Below the pieces are notes generated by a model that searched no databases, had not been told where the DNA came from, and saw only the letters and a list, made by a program, of their open reading frames with translations. From contig MEPC01000034.1 of NCBI GenBank assembly GCA_001769655.1, forward strand, positions 45,599 through 109,598: a DNA stretch of 64,000 nt, given 5' to 3'. Each line of letters opens with the position of its first letter. Within the stretch, counting starts at the first letter, position 1. Origin of the DNA: Bacteroidetes bacterium RIFCSPLOWO2_12_FULL_37_12. GTDB lineage: Bacteria > Bacteroidota > Bacteroidia > 2-12-FULL-37-12. Below, piece after piece: positions 8,477-17,267 of this stretch. The translations under genes were made by a program, and so were the position numbers.

Positions 8477-8950
8477 ATGGCTCTCCATAAAAAGTTCATG
8501 TCCCATGCCATTCGGCTTTCCATCACAAAAATGGTGGAGGGGAAGGGGGGACCCTTTGGGGCTGTGGTTGTGAAAAATGGAAAAATAATTGCTGAGGGAT
8601 TTAATAAAGTGACGTCCACCAATGACCCGTCGGCACACGCAGAGGTAGTAGCCATTCGTAATGCCTGTAAAAAATTAAAATCCTTTCAACTAACGGGTTG
8701 CGAGATTTATACGAGCTGTGAACCCTGTCCCATGTGTCTGGGAGCCATTTATTGGGCGAGACCAGACAGGGTATATTTTGCTAACACCCGTGAAGATGCC
8801 GCTAACATTGGTTTTGATGACCAGTTTATCTATGAAGAAATTAACCGTTCCATCCAAAAGCGAAAATTTAAGATGAAGCAATTTATGCGGAAAGAGGCGA
8901 TGAGGGCATTTGATCTATGGAAAAAGAAGGGGGATAAGGTGGGTTATTAG
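8477..8950 (+). CDS. Cytidine-deaminase-fold nucleoside/guanine deaminase
   Basis: Zinc deaminase of 157 residues from the ATG chosen here. A GTG at 8468 is possible but less likely. The zinc site is complete: HAEV (His about 54, catalytic Glu about 56) and CEPCPMC (Cys about 84 and 87). The context STNDPSAHAEV and the C-terminal IGFDDQFIYEEI fit the Bacillus-type guanine deaminase (GuaD) branch better than tRNA adenosine deaminase TadA, so deamination of guanine to xanthine is the best guess. It is convergent with polA, with a gap of only three bases. Confidence 0.85.
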   Translation: MALHKKFMSHAIRLSITKMVEGKGGPFGAVVVKNGKIIAEGFNKVTSTNDPSAHAEVVAIRNACKKLKSFQLTGCEIYTSCEPCPMCLGAIYWARPDRVYFANTREDAANIGFDDQFIYEEINRSIQKRKFKMKQFMRKEAMRAFDLWKKKGDKVGY

Positions 8951-8953
8951 CGC

Positions 8954-11860
8954 CTAATGCGCCTCCAACCAATTTTTCCCCCAGCTAATTTCCACCTCAA
9001 GTGGCACTTTCAATACAAGTGCGTTCTTCATACCGTTTTCAACTAAGGGACGCAAAATATTAATTTCATCTTCCGGCACATCAAAAACCAATTCATCGTG
9101 TACTTGCAGAATCAGCCGTGATTGTAATTTAGTGTCACTGTTATTTTTTCCGTAATGCTGAATCTGAGTGTGAATCTGGATCATTGCCAGCTTAATCATA
9201 TCGGCGGCAGTTCCCTGTATGGGAGCGTTGATGGCATTGCGTTCGGCAAAACCCCGTTGCGTTTGATTGCGCGAATTAATATCCCTCAAATACCTTCTCC
9301 TTCCCAGCATGGTTTCCACGTACCCGAATGTGCGCGCTTTTTCAATGACGGCATCCATGTATTTCTTAATACCCGGATATTGCGCAAAATACGATTCAAT
9401 GATCATTCCTGCTTCTGTTTTCGGGATGCCAAGTCGCTGAGAAAGTCCAAAGGCAGAAATACCATAAATGATTCCGAAGTTCACCATCTTAGCCCTGCGC
9501 CTCATTTCTCCATCCACTTGCTCGGGAGCTACATTGAAAACTTTGGATGCCGTGGCAGTATGAATATCCTGCCCTTCACAAAATGCTTCAATCATGTTTT
9601 TATCTTCGCTCACCGATGCCATTATCCGCAATTCAATTTGTGAATAATCTGCTGACATCAACACCCATTTTTCCTTTCGGGGAATAAATGTTTTTCTCAC
9701 TTCCTTTCCTTTTTCGGTGCGAATGGGAATATTCTGAAGGTTCGGATTATTTGAACTTAATCTTCCGGTTGATGCCACTGCCTGATTGTATGTAGTATGA
9801 ATTCTTTTATCGTTTTTATTTACCATAAGCGGAAGCGTGTCAACGTAAGTTGATTTTAACTTCTGATATTGACGGTAGTCCAGAATTTTTTGCACGACTT
9901 CGTGTTTATAAGAAAGCCGCGTGAGTATTTCTTCTCCGGTGGCATATTGCCCTGTTTTTGTTTTTTTAAGATTTGATTCGAGCTTCATGACTTCAAACAA
10001 AACGTGGCCCAATTGTTTTGGGGAAGCAATATTAAACTTAACCCCTGCGTGTTTGTAAATTTCTTTTTCTGTCTTTTCACTTTCATTTTCCAGCCATTGG
10101 GAATATTCTTTTAATGCGGGAATATCAACGGCGGCGCCTTCTTCCTCCATGTCTGCCAACACTTTTATAAGTGGGATTTCCACTTCTTTAAATAATTTTT
10201 CCAAGTCGGATTCCTTCAGCAAGGGCTTAAAAATTTCTTTTAACTGAAAAGTGACATCGGCATCTTCGGCTGAATACTCTGCCACTTTTTCCAGGGGAAC
10301 GTCTTCCATTTTTCCCTGCGATTTTCCTTTTTTCCCAATGAGTTCTTCAATGGAAACGGGGGCATAGTTAAGATATTTTGCCGACAACGAATTCATGTTG
10401 TGCCGTTGGTCTGGTTCCAGCAAATAATGCGCAAGCATGGTATCAAAAAATTCTCCTTTTAACTCAATCCCATGATTCAGAAGAATCCGGTAATCGAATT
10501 TTATGTTTTGTCCGATTTTTCCGATATGTTCATTTTCTAATACAGGTTTTAATTCGTTCAATATCTCTTTTGTGTCACTGTTATCTTTAGAAAATGGAAG
10601 ATACCATGCTTCTCCTTTTTTCCAGCAAAACGACAACCCGATTAATCCGGCTGATTTCGGGTCTAAGGAAGTGGTTTCGGAATCCAGACAAAATTCTTTT
10701 TGCTTTGACAATAACTCCATCAGCTTATTTCGTTTCTCTTTGGTGTCACAGCAGGTGTAATTGTGGGGAGTGTTGTGGATGGTGGTTAGGAGCGGGGAAG
10801 GATCGGTATTTTGCCATGCGGAATCATCTTGTGCCATTTTTTCACCGTCGCTGACTGATGAGAATAATGTGTTTGTGTCACTATCTGATTGCTGGAAAAA
10901 AAGTGTTTGTACGGGTTTTGCCTGCTTAGCTGTTTCTGTTTTTTGAGCGCCACTAAATAAATCGCCCGAGGATTGTGTTTCAAAAAGTCGTTTGCTTAAG
11001 GTGCGAAATTCCAGTTGATTGAAAAGGTCTTTTACTTTCTGTTCGGAAATGTTTCTTAACTGTAAATTTTCGAGTGTCACTTTAATTTCCACATCGGTTT
11101 TAATGGTAGCAAGCCGTTTTGACAATAAACCCTGCTCTGCAAATTGCATGATATTGCTTTTCAGATTTTTCTTTCCTTCCAATTTGTCCACGTTTGCAAT
11201 TAGTTCTTCGAGGGAAGGAAACCGGTTTATTAACTCTTTGGCTGTTTTTTCTCCAATGCCGGGAATGCCGGGAATATTATCAGATGCATCACCTATCATG
11301 CCCAGCATGTCGGTCACTTGTGTTACCTTTTGTATTCCCCATTTTTCCAACACTTTTTTAGTATCCCATACGTCCACACCCGTTCCCAGATAGGATGGTT
11401 TGAATAAAAAAATATCCTCTTCAATTAATTGTCCATAATCCTTATCCATGGTCATGATGTACGTAATAAACCCTTCCGATTTTGCTTTTTTAGCAAGTGT
11501 TCCGAGGACATCGTCTGCTTCTACTCCGTCTATGGCGAGCAGTGTCACATTAAATGCTTCTGTTATTTTATGAATGAAAGGAATTGCTGAAATGATATCT
11601 TCGGGGGTTTCCTGCCGTTGGGCTTTGTATTCCTTATATTCCAGATGGCGGAATGTAGGGGCGGGGGTATCAATTGCCACTGCGATATGGGTAGGTTTTT
11701 GATTGTGGATGACGTCGAGGAGAGAATTGGTAAATCCGAAAATGGCGCCTGTGTTCAAGCCGTAGGAAGTGATGCGGGGGTTTTTCGAAAAGGCGAAATG
11801 GGCGCGGTAAACAAGCGCCATACCGTCGAGGAGGAAGAGCTTGGGGCGGGAGGATTGCAT
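8954..11860 (-). CDS. polA: DNA polymerase I
   Basis: Repair and Okazaki-fragment polymerase of 968 residues with all three domains. The 5'-3' exonuclease covers about 1-300 (GVEADDVLGTLA, GDASDNIPGIPGIGEKTA). A 3'-5' exonuclease has its acidic residues intact (FCLDSETTSLDP, GQNIKFDYRIL, YSAEDADVTF), so proofreading is expected. The polymerase domain has motif A SADYSQIELRIMA, the O-helix RRRAKMVNFGIIYGISAFG and motif C QVHDELVFDV. Six GTGWCAC motifs fall in this gene; three encode S-D-T and one C-D-T, several of them in variable linkers. Divergent from truB, with a -7 element at 11889-11896. Confidence 0.97.
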   Translation of the reverse strand: MQSSRPKLFLLDGMALVYRAHFAFSKNPRITSYGLNTGAIFGFTNSLLDVIHNQKPTHIAVAIDTPAPTFRHLEYKEYKAQRQETPEDIISAIPFIHKITEAFNVTLLAIDGVEADDVLGTLAKKAKSEGFITYIMTMDKDYGQLIEEDIFLFKPSYLGTGVDVWDTKKVLEKWGIQKVTQVTDMLGMIGDASDNIPGIPGIGEKTAKELINRFPSLEELIANVDKLEGKKNLKSNIMQFAEQGLLSKRLATIKTDVEIKVTLENLQLRNISEQKVKDLFNQLEFRTLSKRLFETQSSGDLFSGAQKTETAKQAKPVQTLFFQQSDSDTNTLFSSVSDGEKMAQDDSAWQNTDPSPLLTTIHNTPHNYTCCDTKEKRNKLMELLSKQKEFCLDSETTSLDPKSAGLIGLSFCWKKGEAWYLPFSKDNSDTKEILNELKPVLENEHIGKIGQNIKFDYRILLNHGIELKGEFFDTMLAHYLLEPDQRHNMNSLSAKYLNYAPVSIEELIGKKGKSQGKMEDVPLEKVAEYSAEDADVTFQLKEIFKPLLKESDLEKLFKEVEIPLIKVLADMEEEGAAVDIPALKEYSQWLENESEKTEKEIYKHAGVKFNIASPKQLGHVLFEVMKLESNLKKTKTGQYATGEEILTRLSYKHEVVQKILDYRQYQKLKSTYVDTLPLMVNKNDKRIHTTYNQAVASTGRLSSNNPNLQNIPIRTEKGKEVRKTFIPRKEKWVLMSADYSQIELRIMASVSEDKNMIEAFCEGQDIHTATASKVFNVAPEQVDGEMRRRAKMVNFGIIYGISAFGLSQRLGIPKTEAGMIIESYFAQYPGIKKYMDAVIEKARTFGYVETMLGRRRYLRDINSRNQTQRGFAERNAINAPIQGTAADMIKLAMIQIHTQIQHYGKNNSDTKLQSRLILQVHDELVFDVPEDEINILRPLVENGMKNALVLKVPLEVEISWGKNWLEAH

Positions 11861-11888
11861 GGTGGGGTGAGGGAGGTTTTGTTTTTAC

Positions 11889-11896
11889 CAAATGTA
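11889..11896 (-). promoter_or_regulatory. Bacteroidota -7 element, polA
   Basis: Minus-strand TACATTTG (TAnnTTTG) lies 28 bases upstream of the polA ATG, in the divergent polA-truB intergenic region. Confidence 0.5.
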
Positions 11897-11952
11897 TGGA
11901 GAATATTGGAAAAAAGAAATTTTCCTGTAAGTTTGACCTCTTGCTTTTTTCC

Positions 11953-12633
11953 ATGACCCTTCCTTTATACAACCCCGCGCTTCCCGATTCCGGCACAATG
12001 TTGCTTGTTGACAAACCCATCGGGTGGACTTCCTTCGATGTTGTCAATAAAATCAGATATGCCACAGGTTTTCCGAAAGTAGGGCATGCCGGGACACTAG
12101 ACCCCTTAGCGACAGGGTTACTGATAGTTTGTTGTGGAAAAATGACTAAAAAAATAAATGATTTTATGGGATTGGAAAAAGAATACACCGGCAGTTTCGT
12201 CCTTGGTAAAACAACCCCTTCATTAGACCGTGAGACAGCGTTTTCTGAAAATTTTCCAATCGCACATATTTCCAATGATATGATTAGTGACACTGTTAAA
12301 AAATTTACGGGAGAAATTGAACAAATACCTCCGGATTACTCTGCTATAAAAACCGGTGGCGCTCCTGCTTATAAGAAAGCACGAAAAGGAATAGCTTTAA
12401 ATCTTGCCCCGCGCAAAGTTTTTATTCATGAATTTGAAGTGATTGAAATATTGATGCCTGAAATCAAGTTTCGCGTTGTGTGTTCAAAAGGAACCTATAT
12501 CCGGAGTTTGGCGCGGGATTTTGGAAAAGCGCTTGGTTCGGGGGCTTATCTTGCGGAGTTGCGTAGAACGCGGATTGGAAAGTATCGGGTGGAGGATGCT
12601 ATTAGTATGGTGGACGTGGAGGGGAGAAAGTGA
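11953..12633 (+). CDS. truB: tRNA pseudouridine(55) synthase
   Basis: Converts U55 in the T-loop of tRNAs to pseudouridine. The catalytic Asp is D50 in VGHAGTLDPLATG, and the family motifs DKPIGWTSFDVV, KTGGAPAYKKAR and CSKGTYIRSLARDFG are present. Length is 226 residues from the ATG at 11953. An ATG at 11896 would add 19 residues that do not resemble family N-termini and would overlap the polA promoter element, so it was rejected. One GTGWCAC motif at 12287 encodes S-D-T. Confidence 0.95.
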   Translation: MTLPLYNPALPDSGTMLLVDKPIGWTSFDVVNKIRYATGFPKVGHAGTLDPLATGLLIVCCGKMTKKINDFMGLEKEYTGSFVLGKTTPSLDRETAFSENFPIAHISNDMISDTVKKFTGEIEQIPPDYSAIKTGGAPAYKKARKGIALNLAPRKVFIHEFEVIEILMPEIKFRVVCSKGTYIRSLARDFGKALGSGAYLAELRRTRIGKYRVEDAISMVDVEGRK

Positions 12634-12634
12634 A

Positions 12635-12675
12635 AAAGTGGGATGTTGGGATGTTGGATGTTGGGATGTTGTGGG
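12635..12675. repeat. Short tandem repeat (GGGATGTTGGATGTT)
   Basis: Four units of GGGATGTT/GGATGTT after the truB stop. Same class of intergenic 7-8-mer array as elsewhere in the window. Confidence 0.65.
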
Positions 12676-12693
12676 CGCTCTAATAAATTGGTT

Positions 12694-14724
12694 TTATACA
12701 CTCTTTTCTACAAAATACATTTCTATCTCCCCTTTATTTTTTGCAGGAATTTTTCCACGATAGGTGAATTGTAAAGGTGAAATATTTTTCGCCCCTACCA
12801 AAAATTTATACGTCTCACCCGAAATATTCACCTTCCCTGCCTCCCCACTGCTCTCCATCCTGCTCGCTGTATTTACCGCATCTCCCCAAATATCATACGC
12901 GAATTTTTTATCGCCCACTACTCCGGCTATGACGGGACCGGTGTGGATGCCGATGCGGACTTGGAAAAGAGGAAAGGGAGACGGGGAGAAAGGGAGACGG
13001 CTCTCACTCTCACATTCTCCTCTTTGTTTATTTTCCGGTTCTTCTTCTTTCAAATTCATCTTTTCTCCCCTTCCTCCCTTCTCACTTTCCCCCTTTCCCC
13101 CTTTCTCCCCTTCTCCCGCTCTCCCCCCCATCCACTCCTGAATCTCCAATCCTGCCATCACAACGTCCATCGGGTTGGTTGAATTGCCAACGGGAACGCC
13201 ACCGGCGCACATATAACTATCTCCTATTGTTTTTATTTTTTCTATAGGATATTTAGAAATGATCTCATCAAACTTTTTAAAAATGAAATCCAACTCACTG
13301 ACTAATTCTTCCGCACTCATTTTTTCAGCTATAGTGGTGAATCCTTTGAAATCGGTGAACATGACGGTGACTTGCTCGTAGAATTTTGGTTTAACGGAGT
13401 TGTTAAGTTTTAATTCATCGGCTGTTTCTTTGGGTAAAATATTTAAGAGGAGCTTTTCTGATGTTTCTCTCTCTGTTTCTATGACTTTCTTTTGCTTCTT
13501 AATTAACAGAAAACGATTGATAAGAACAAAAGAGAAAAATAAAACAAGCAGTAAGCCACCGGTCACCGCATTGCGAATTGTTTTTTGTCTCTGCAAATCT
13601 TTGGTTTGAATTTCTTTGTCTTTATTCAGCAGTTTGATTTGTTGCTCTTTTTTTTCGGTTTCGTATTTAGTGGACATTTCGTGGATTTGTTTGCTGGATT
13701 CTTCATTGAAGAGTGTATCTTTAATTGCAGAATAACGAAAATAATTTTCATAAGCTTTTTTATAATTACCTATTCCCACATACAATTCAGCTATTGCCTG
13801 ATAAACATCTCTTTCCCCATCTTTGATTATTGTTTCTTGAAAAAGCTTTAAGCTTTTATTCAGATAATTCAAAGCGTTTGGATAATTTTTTTGTTCAACA
13901 AATATCATCCCGACATTTAACAATGCAGTAGCAATTCCTTCCCGATAAGATATTACTTCAAACATTTTTAAAGCGGATAAATAATAAGACAAGGATTGTG
14001 GATAATTTTTTTGCTCTTTACAAACTGTTCCTATATTGTTAAGAATAATGGCTATAGCTTTTTTATCTCCTTGCTCTTCACGGATATTTAAACTTTGTTG
14101 ATAATATACTAAGGCCTTCGGGTAATCTTTTTGCAACCTGTATAAAATTCCCAAATTACTGAGGCAAGTTGAAATGTCCGTCTTATTTTCCAATTTTTCA
14201 TAAAGTGATATTGCTTCCAAGTAATAAGGTTCAGCTTTTTGAAAGTTATTCTGAACGCTATATACATTCCCTAACCAGTTCAAATTGCTGGCAATTTTAT
14301 TGCTGTCTTTTAGAGTTTCATTTATTCTTAATCCTCTGAAAAAATAATCTGTTGCCTTGTCATAATTCCCTTGATAATAATAAGCCACTCCTATATTAAC
14401 TACCGCCAATGCGGTTCCTTGTGTAAAATTAATTTTTTGCGATAAATCAAAAGATTCAGTTGCATATTGCAATGCTATGGAAGGATCTATAAATAGGTAT
14501 TTTTTAAACAAAGAATTTAATATAGTAACTCTTTGAGTTTCAGGTAAAGGATGATGTAATAAATTTTTTAAAGAATCAATACTATTATTCTGGGCATAAA
14601 GTAAGACATTAATCACCAGAAAAGCGAAAACAAGAAAAGCAATTAATTTCGGCCTTTCGAAATAAAAATTATTTTTTATTGGAAATCTCAAAATAAATAG
14701 TATTTTTGAGGCGAATTTAGTCAT
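12694..14724 (-). CDS. TPR-containing class III adenylate cyclase (copy 1)
   Basis: 676 residues: an N-terminal signal-anchor helix (about 27-44), six to seven TPR units (about 60-330), a transmembrane segment (VTGGLLLVLFFSFVLINRFLL, near 400), a short coiled coil, then a class III nucleotide cyclase domain. The metal-binding aspartates (VMFTDFKGFTTIAEK and GDSYMCAGG) and the transition-state region DIWGDAVNTASRMES are present. K in EKIKTIGD and D in YDIWGD fit ATP rather than GTP specificity. The TPRs are predicted outside the membrane as a sensor. An insert of about 54 residues rich in G, E and K interrupts the cyclase domain at 12969-13130. The paralogue at 15023-16969 is in the same orientation. 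Confidence 0.9.
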   Translation of the reverse strand: MTKFASKILFILRFPIKNNFYFERPKLIAFLVFAFLVINVLLYAQNNSIDSLKNLLHHPLPETQRVTILNSLFKKYLFIDPSIALQYATESFDLSQKINFTQGTALAVVNIGVAYYYQGNYDKATDYFFRGLRINETLKDSNKIASNLNWLGNVYSVQNNFQKAEPYYLEAISLYEKLENKTDISTCLSNLGILYRLQKDYPKALVYYQQSLNIREEQGDKKAIAIILNNIGTVCKEQKNYPQSLSYYLSALKMFEVISYREGIATALLNVGMIFVEQKNYPNALNYLNKSLKLFQETIIKDGERDVYQAIAELYVGIGNYKKAYENYFRYSAIKDTLFNEESSKQIHEMSTKYETEKKEQQIKLLNKDKEIQTKDLQRQKTIRNAVTGGLLLVLFFSFVLINRFLLIKKQKKVIETERETSEKLLLNILPKETADELKLNNSVKPKFYEQVTVMFTDFKGFTTIAEKMSAEELVSELDFIFKKFDEIISKYPIEKIKTIGDSYMCAGGVPVGNSTNPMDVVMAGLEIQEWMGGRAGEGEKGGKGESEKGGRGEKMNLKEEEPENKQRGECESESRLPFSPSPFPLFQVRIGIHTGPVIAGVVGDKKFAYDIWGDAVNTASRMESSGEAGKVNISGETYKFLVGAKNISPLQFTYRGKIPAKNKGEIEMYFVEKSV
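12905..13145. other. Low-complexity insert in cyclase domain, shared with copy 2
   Basis: A segment of about 240 bp encoding the glycine/glutamate/lysine-rich insert and its immediate flanks. I found only three mismatches against 15235-15475, while the coding sequence on either side differs at about 10-15% of positions. The insert falls between the EIQEW helix and FQVRIGIHTGP of the cyclase fold, where family members usually have a much shorter loop. Confidence 0.75.
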
Positions 14725-14754
14725 TATTAATTAAATACTTAAACTTTAAGATTT

Positions 14755-14997
14755 ATGAACCCAACAATTGTTAAAAAAGGAAAAATAGCTTTTTTAGACG
14801 CAGACCGAACTTCGGGAAGAGTGGAAGAACTGGATAGTAGTGCTAACTCCTATAATCCACCACTCATTTATGAATTTATAGAAGATAGACCACTTCCTAA
14901 CCCCATCGGAGTAGGTATATTGGTTAATTTCATACATGTTACAACTCCTACTATTCCAAAAATCGCTCGGGATATTAGGATGGGAAATATTGGATGA
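14755..14997 (+). CDS. Small hypothetical protein between the two cyclases
   Basis: 80 residues, plus strand, lying between the two minus-strand cyclase genes: divergent from copy 1 (30 bases between start codons) and convergent with copy 2. The N-terminal VKKGKIAFLDADRTSGRVEEL weakly resembles the first strands of an OB/cold-shock-like fold, followed by YEFIEDRPLPNPIGVGILVNFIHV, which looks like the closing strands. No signal peptide or membrane segment. No family assigned. Its position suggests it travels with the cyclases, perhaps as a nucleotide- or nucleic-acid-binding partner; that is inference. Confidence 0.55.
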   Translation: MNPTIVKKGKIAFLDADRTSGRVEELDSSANSYNPPLIYEFIEDRPLPNPIGVGILVNFIHVTTPTIPKIARDIRMGNIG

Positions 14998-15022
14998 AAA
15001 TAAAGGAAAAATTTCTTTGTTG

Positions 15023-16969
15023 TTAATTTTTTCGCTCTACAAAATACATTTCTATTACACCTTTATTCTTTGCGGGAATTTTTCCACGATAGGTGTATCT
15101 TAGGGGCGAAATATCTTTCGCCCCTACCAACAACTTATACGTTTCCCCCGAAATATTCACCTTCCCCACCTCCCCACTGCTTTCCATCCGGCTCGCTGTA
15201 TTTACCACATCTCCCCATATATCATAAGCGAATTTCTTATCTCCCACTACTCCGGCTATGACGGGACCGGTGTGGATGCCGATGCGGACTTGGAAAAGGG
15301 GAAAGGGAGACGGGGAGAAAGGTAGACGGCTCTCACTCTCACATTCTCCTCTTTGTTTATTTTCCGGTTCTTCTTCTTTCAAATTCATCTTTGCTCCCCT
15401 TCCTCCCTTCTCACTTTCCCCCTTTCCCCCTTTCTCCCCTTCTCCCGCTCTCCCCCCCATCCACTCCTGAATTTCCAACCCCGCCATCACAACATCCATC
15501 GGGTTGGTTGAATTGCCAACGGGAACCCCGCCGGCGCACATATAACTATCGCCAATTGTTTTGATTTTCTCAATAGGATATTTTGAAATGATTTCGTCAA
15601 ACTTTTTAAAAATGAAATCCAACTCACTGACTAATTCTTCGGCACTCATTTTTTCGGCAATGGTGGTGAATCCTTTGAAGTCGGTGAACATTACGGTTAC
15701 TTGTTCATAGAATTTTGGTTTAACGGAGTTGTTGAGTTTTAATTCATTGGCGGTTTCTTTAGGAAGAATGTTGAGAAGAAGTTTTTCCGATTTTTCTCTC
15801 TCTTTTTCTATGACTTTCTTTTGTTTTTTAATTAACAGAAAACGATTGACAAGAATAAAAGAGAAAAATAAAACGAGCAGTAAGCCGCCGGTCACCGCAT
15901 TGCGAATTGTTTTTTGACGTTGCAAATCTTTGGTTTGAATTTCTTTGTCTTTATTCAGCAGTTTGATTTGTTGCTCTTTTTTTTCGGTTTCGTATTTTGT
16001 GGTCATTTCGTGTACCTGTTTACTGCTTTCCTCATTAAAAATGGAGTCCTTTAGTTGGGAATAGAGTTGATGGTATTTGTATGCCATCTCATATTTATTT
16101 TCCGCCGCATACACCTCAGAAAAACCAAGATAACATGTTTGTATTTGTGTCTTAAGACCTACTTCCCTACTTATTTGTAATCCTTTGGTAAAATTATCTA
16201 TAGCTTTATCATAAAGGGCAAGGTGACGCTGGATGTCACCCAAATTTGTCAATGTTATCGCAATACCCTCTTTATATGAAATCTCCTCAAATGTTTTTAA
16301 CGCTAACGTATAGTAGGATTGCGCTTTAGGAATACTATCCTGCAAATAATAAACAGTCCCAATATTATTTAATGTTATTGCAACATTTTTCTTATCATGC
16401 GATGCCTCTTCTATTTTTAATTCCTGCAGATGAAAATCCAATGACTTTTGGTATTGACCTTGTGCGCGCATGATTATGCCAAGATTGCCAAGGCACTCTG
16501 ATAGCCCCTCTTTGCTTTCTAAGCCATCATAAATTTTCAATGCTCGTAAATAATATTCTTCCGCTTTAAGGTTATTACCCAGTTCACCATACGCATTTCC
16601 GAGCCAGTTTAAACAATTTGCAATTTCTGATTTACTACCTTTCTCTTCACTTAATTTCAACGATAGTAAAAAATATTTTACGGTTTCGTTGAAGTTTGCC
16701 AGATAATAATTGGCTACTCCCAAGCGCTGATAGGCAATATTGATTCCTTTTTCATAATTTAATTTTTGTGCGTACGACAATGCCTTGTGGGCATATTTAA
16801 TAGATAGTGCAGGATTGTCACCTAAATTTTTTCTTGCGTGCTCATTCCATAAATAAATGCGAGTGGTATCTTCACGTACTAATGTATCATTTATGTCTGC
16901 GAGGACAGATGAAATATTATATGGAAATATTAAAATTAAAAAAAAAGTGATAAAGCGATTTATGTGCAC
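15023..16969 (-). CDS. TPR-containing class III adenylate cyclase (copy 2)
   Basis: 648 residues with the same architecture as copy 1: signal peptide (about 1-25), TPR array (about 40-310), transmembrane helix, coiled coil and class III cyclase domain with intact metal-binding aspartates (VMFTDFKGFTTI, GDSYMCAGG) and DIWGDVVNTASRMES. The N-terminal TPR sensor is clearly diverged from copy 1, whereas the transmembrane and cyclase parts are nearly identical. This suggests duplication followed by sensor divergence, so that two inputs feed the same output. The same low-complexity insert is present at about 15299-15460. No cAMP-binding regulator is in this window. Confidence 0.9.
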   Translation of the reverse strand: MHINRFITFFLILIFPYNISSVLADINDTLVREDTTRIYLWNEHARKNLGDNPALSIKYAHKALSYAQKLNYEKGINIAYQRLGVANYYLANFNETVKYFLLSLKLSEEKGSKSEIANCLNWLGNAYGELGNNLKAEEYYLRALKIYDGLESKEGLSECLGNLGIIMRAQGQYQKSLDFHLQELKIEEASHDKKNVAITLNNIGTVYYLQDSIPKAQSYYTLALKTFEEISYKEGIAITLTNLGDIQRHLALYDKAIDNFTKGLQISREVGLKTQIQTCYLGFSEVYAAENKYEMAYKYHQLYSQLKDSIFNEESSKQVHEMTTKYETEKKEQQIKLLNKDKEIQTKDLQRQKTIRNAVTGGLLLVLFFSFILVNRFLLIKKQKKVIEKEREKSEKLLLNILPKETANELKLNNSVKPKFYEQVTVMFTDFKGFTTIAEKMSAEELVSELDFIFKKFDEIISKYPIEKIKTIGDSYMCAGGVPVGNSTNPMDVVMAGLEIQEWMGGRAGEGEKGGKGESEKGGRGAKMNLKEEEPENKQRGECESESRLPFSPSPFPLFQVRIGIHTGPVIAGVVGDKKFAYDIWGDVVNTASRMESSGEVGKVNISGETYKLLVGAKDISPLRYTYRGKIPAKNKGVIEMYFVERKN

Positions 16970-16978
16970 AAAATAAGA

Positions 16979-17025
16979 TGATGGTTATATGGTTAAATGG
17001 TTATATGGTTATATGGTTAAATGCT
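16979..17025. repeat. 8-bp tandem repeat array
   Basis: Five to six units of TATGGTTA/AATGGTTA directly upstream of cyclase copy 2. Member of the TGGTTAGA family. Confidence 0.75.
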
Positions 17026-17137
17026 TAATTGTAAAAGGAGTTTGTGTTTACAAAACTACATGAAATTATTCATTTACATATAAGGGCTTGTAAAGAAATA
17101 AGAGAAACCGGAATAGTACCGCCTTGCTAATACCGTA

Positions 17138-17203
17138 TTGCAACTGTTTTGCAACTGTTTTACAACCGTATTACAACTGTATTCCGACCGTATTACAACC
17201 ACG
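17138..17203. repeat. 11-bp period tandem array upstream of methyltransferase
   Basis: Six consecutive 11-mers: TTGCAACTGTT twice, TTACAACCGTA, TTACAACTGTA, TTCCGACCGTA and TTACAACCACG. A period of about one helical turn places every unit on the same DNA face. It ends 64 bases before the methyltransferase ATG. This array, the 8-mer array before it and AT-rich DNA fill the gap of about 300 bases between the divergent genes. Confidence 0.8.
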
Positions 17204-17267
17204 TATTCCCCGCACTTTTTTTTTGTTTGCAGATATTAAATAAATTCCACAAGTTTGTAATTCCATT

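Noticed and set aside
9155-9643. 162-residue open frame opposite polA
   Set aside because: Antisense to the polymerase domain; composition is that of reverse-complemented coding sequence.
11670-12293. 207-residue open frame on the minus strand spanning the polA-truB region
   Set aside because: It is antisense to the well-supported truB gene and overlaps the polA 5' end; its product is rich in Pro, Arg and Ser with no domain pattern.
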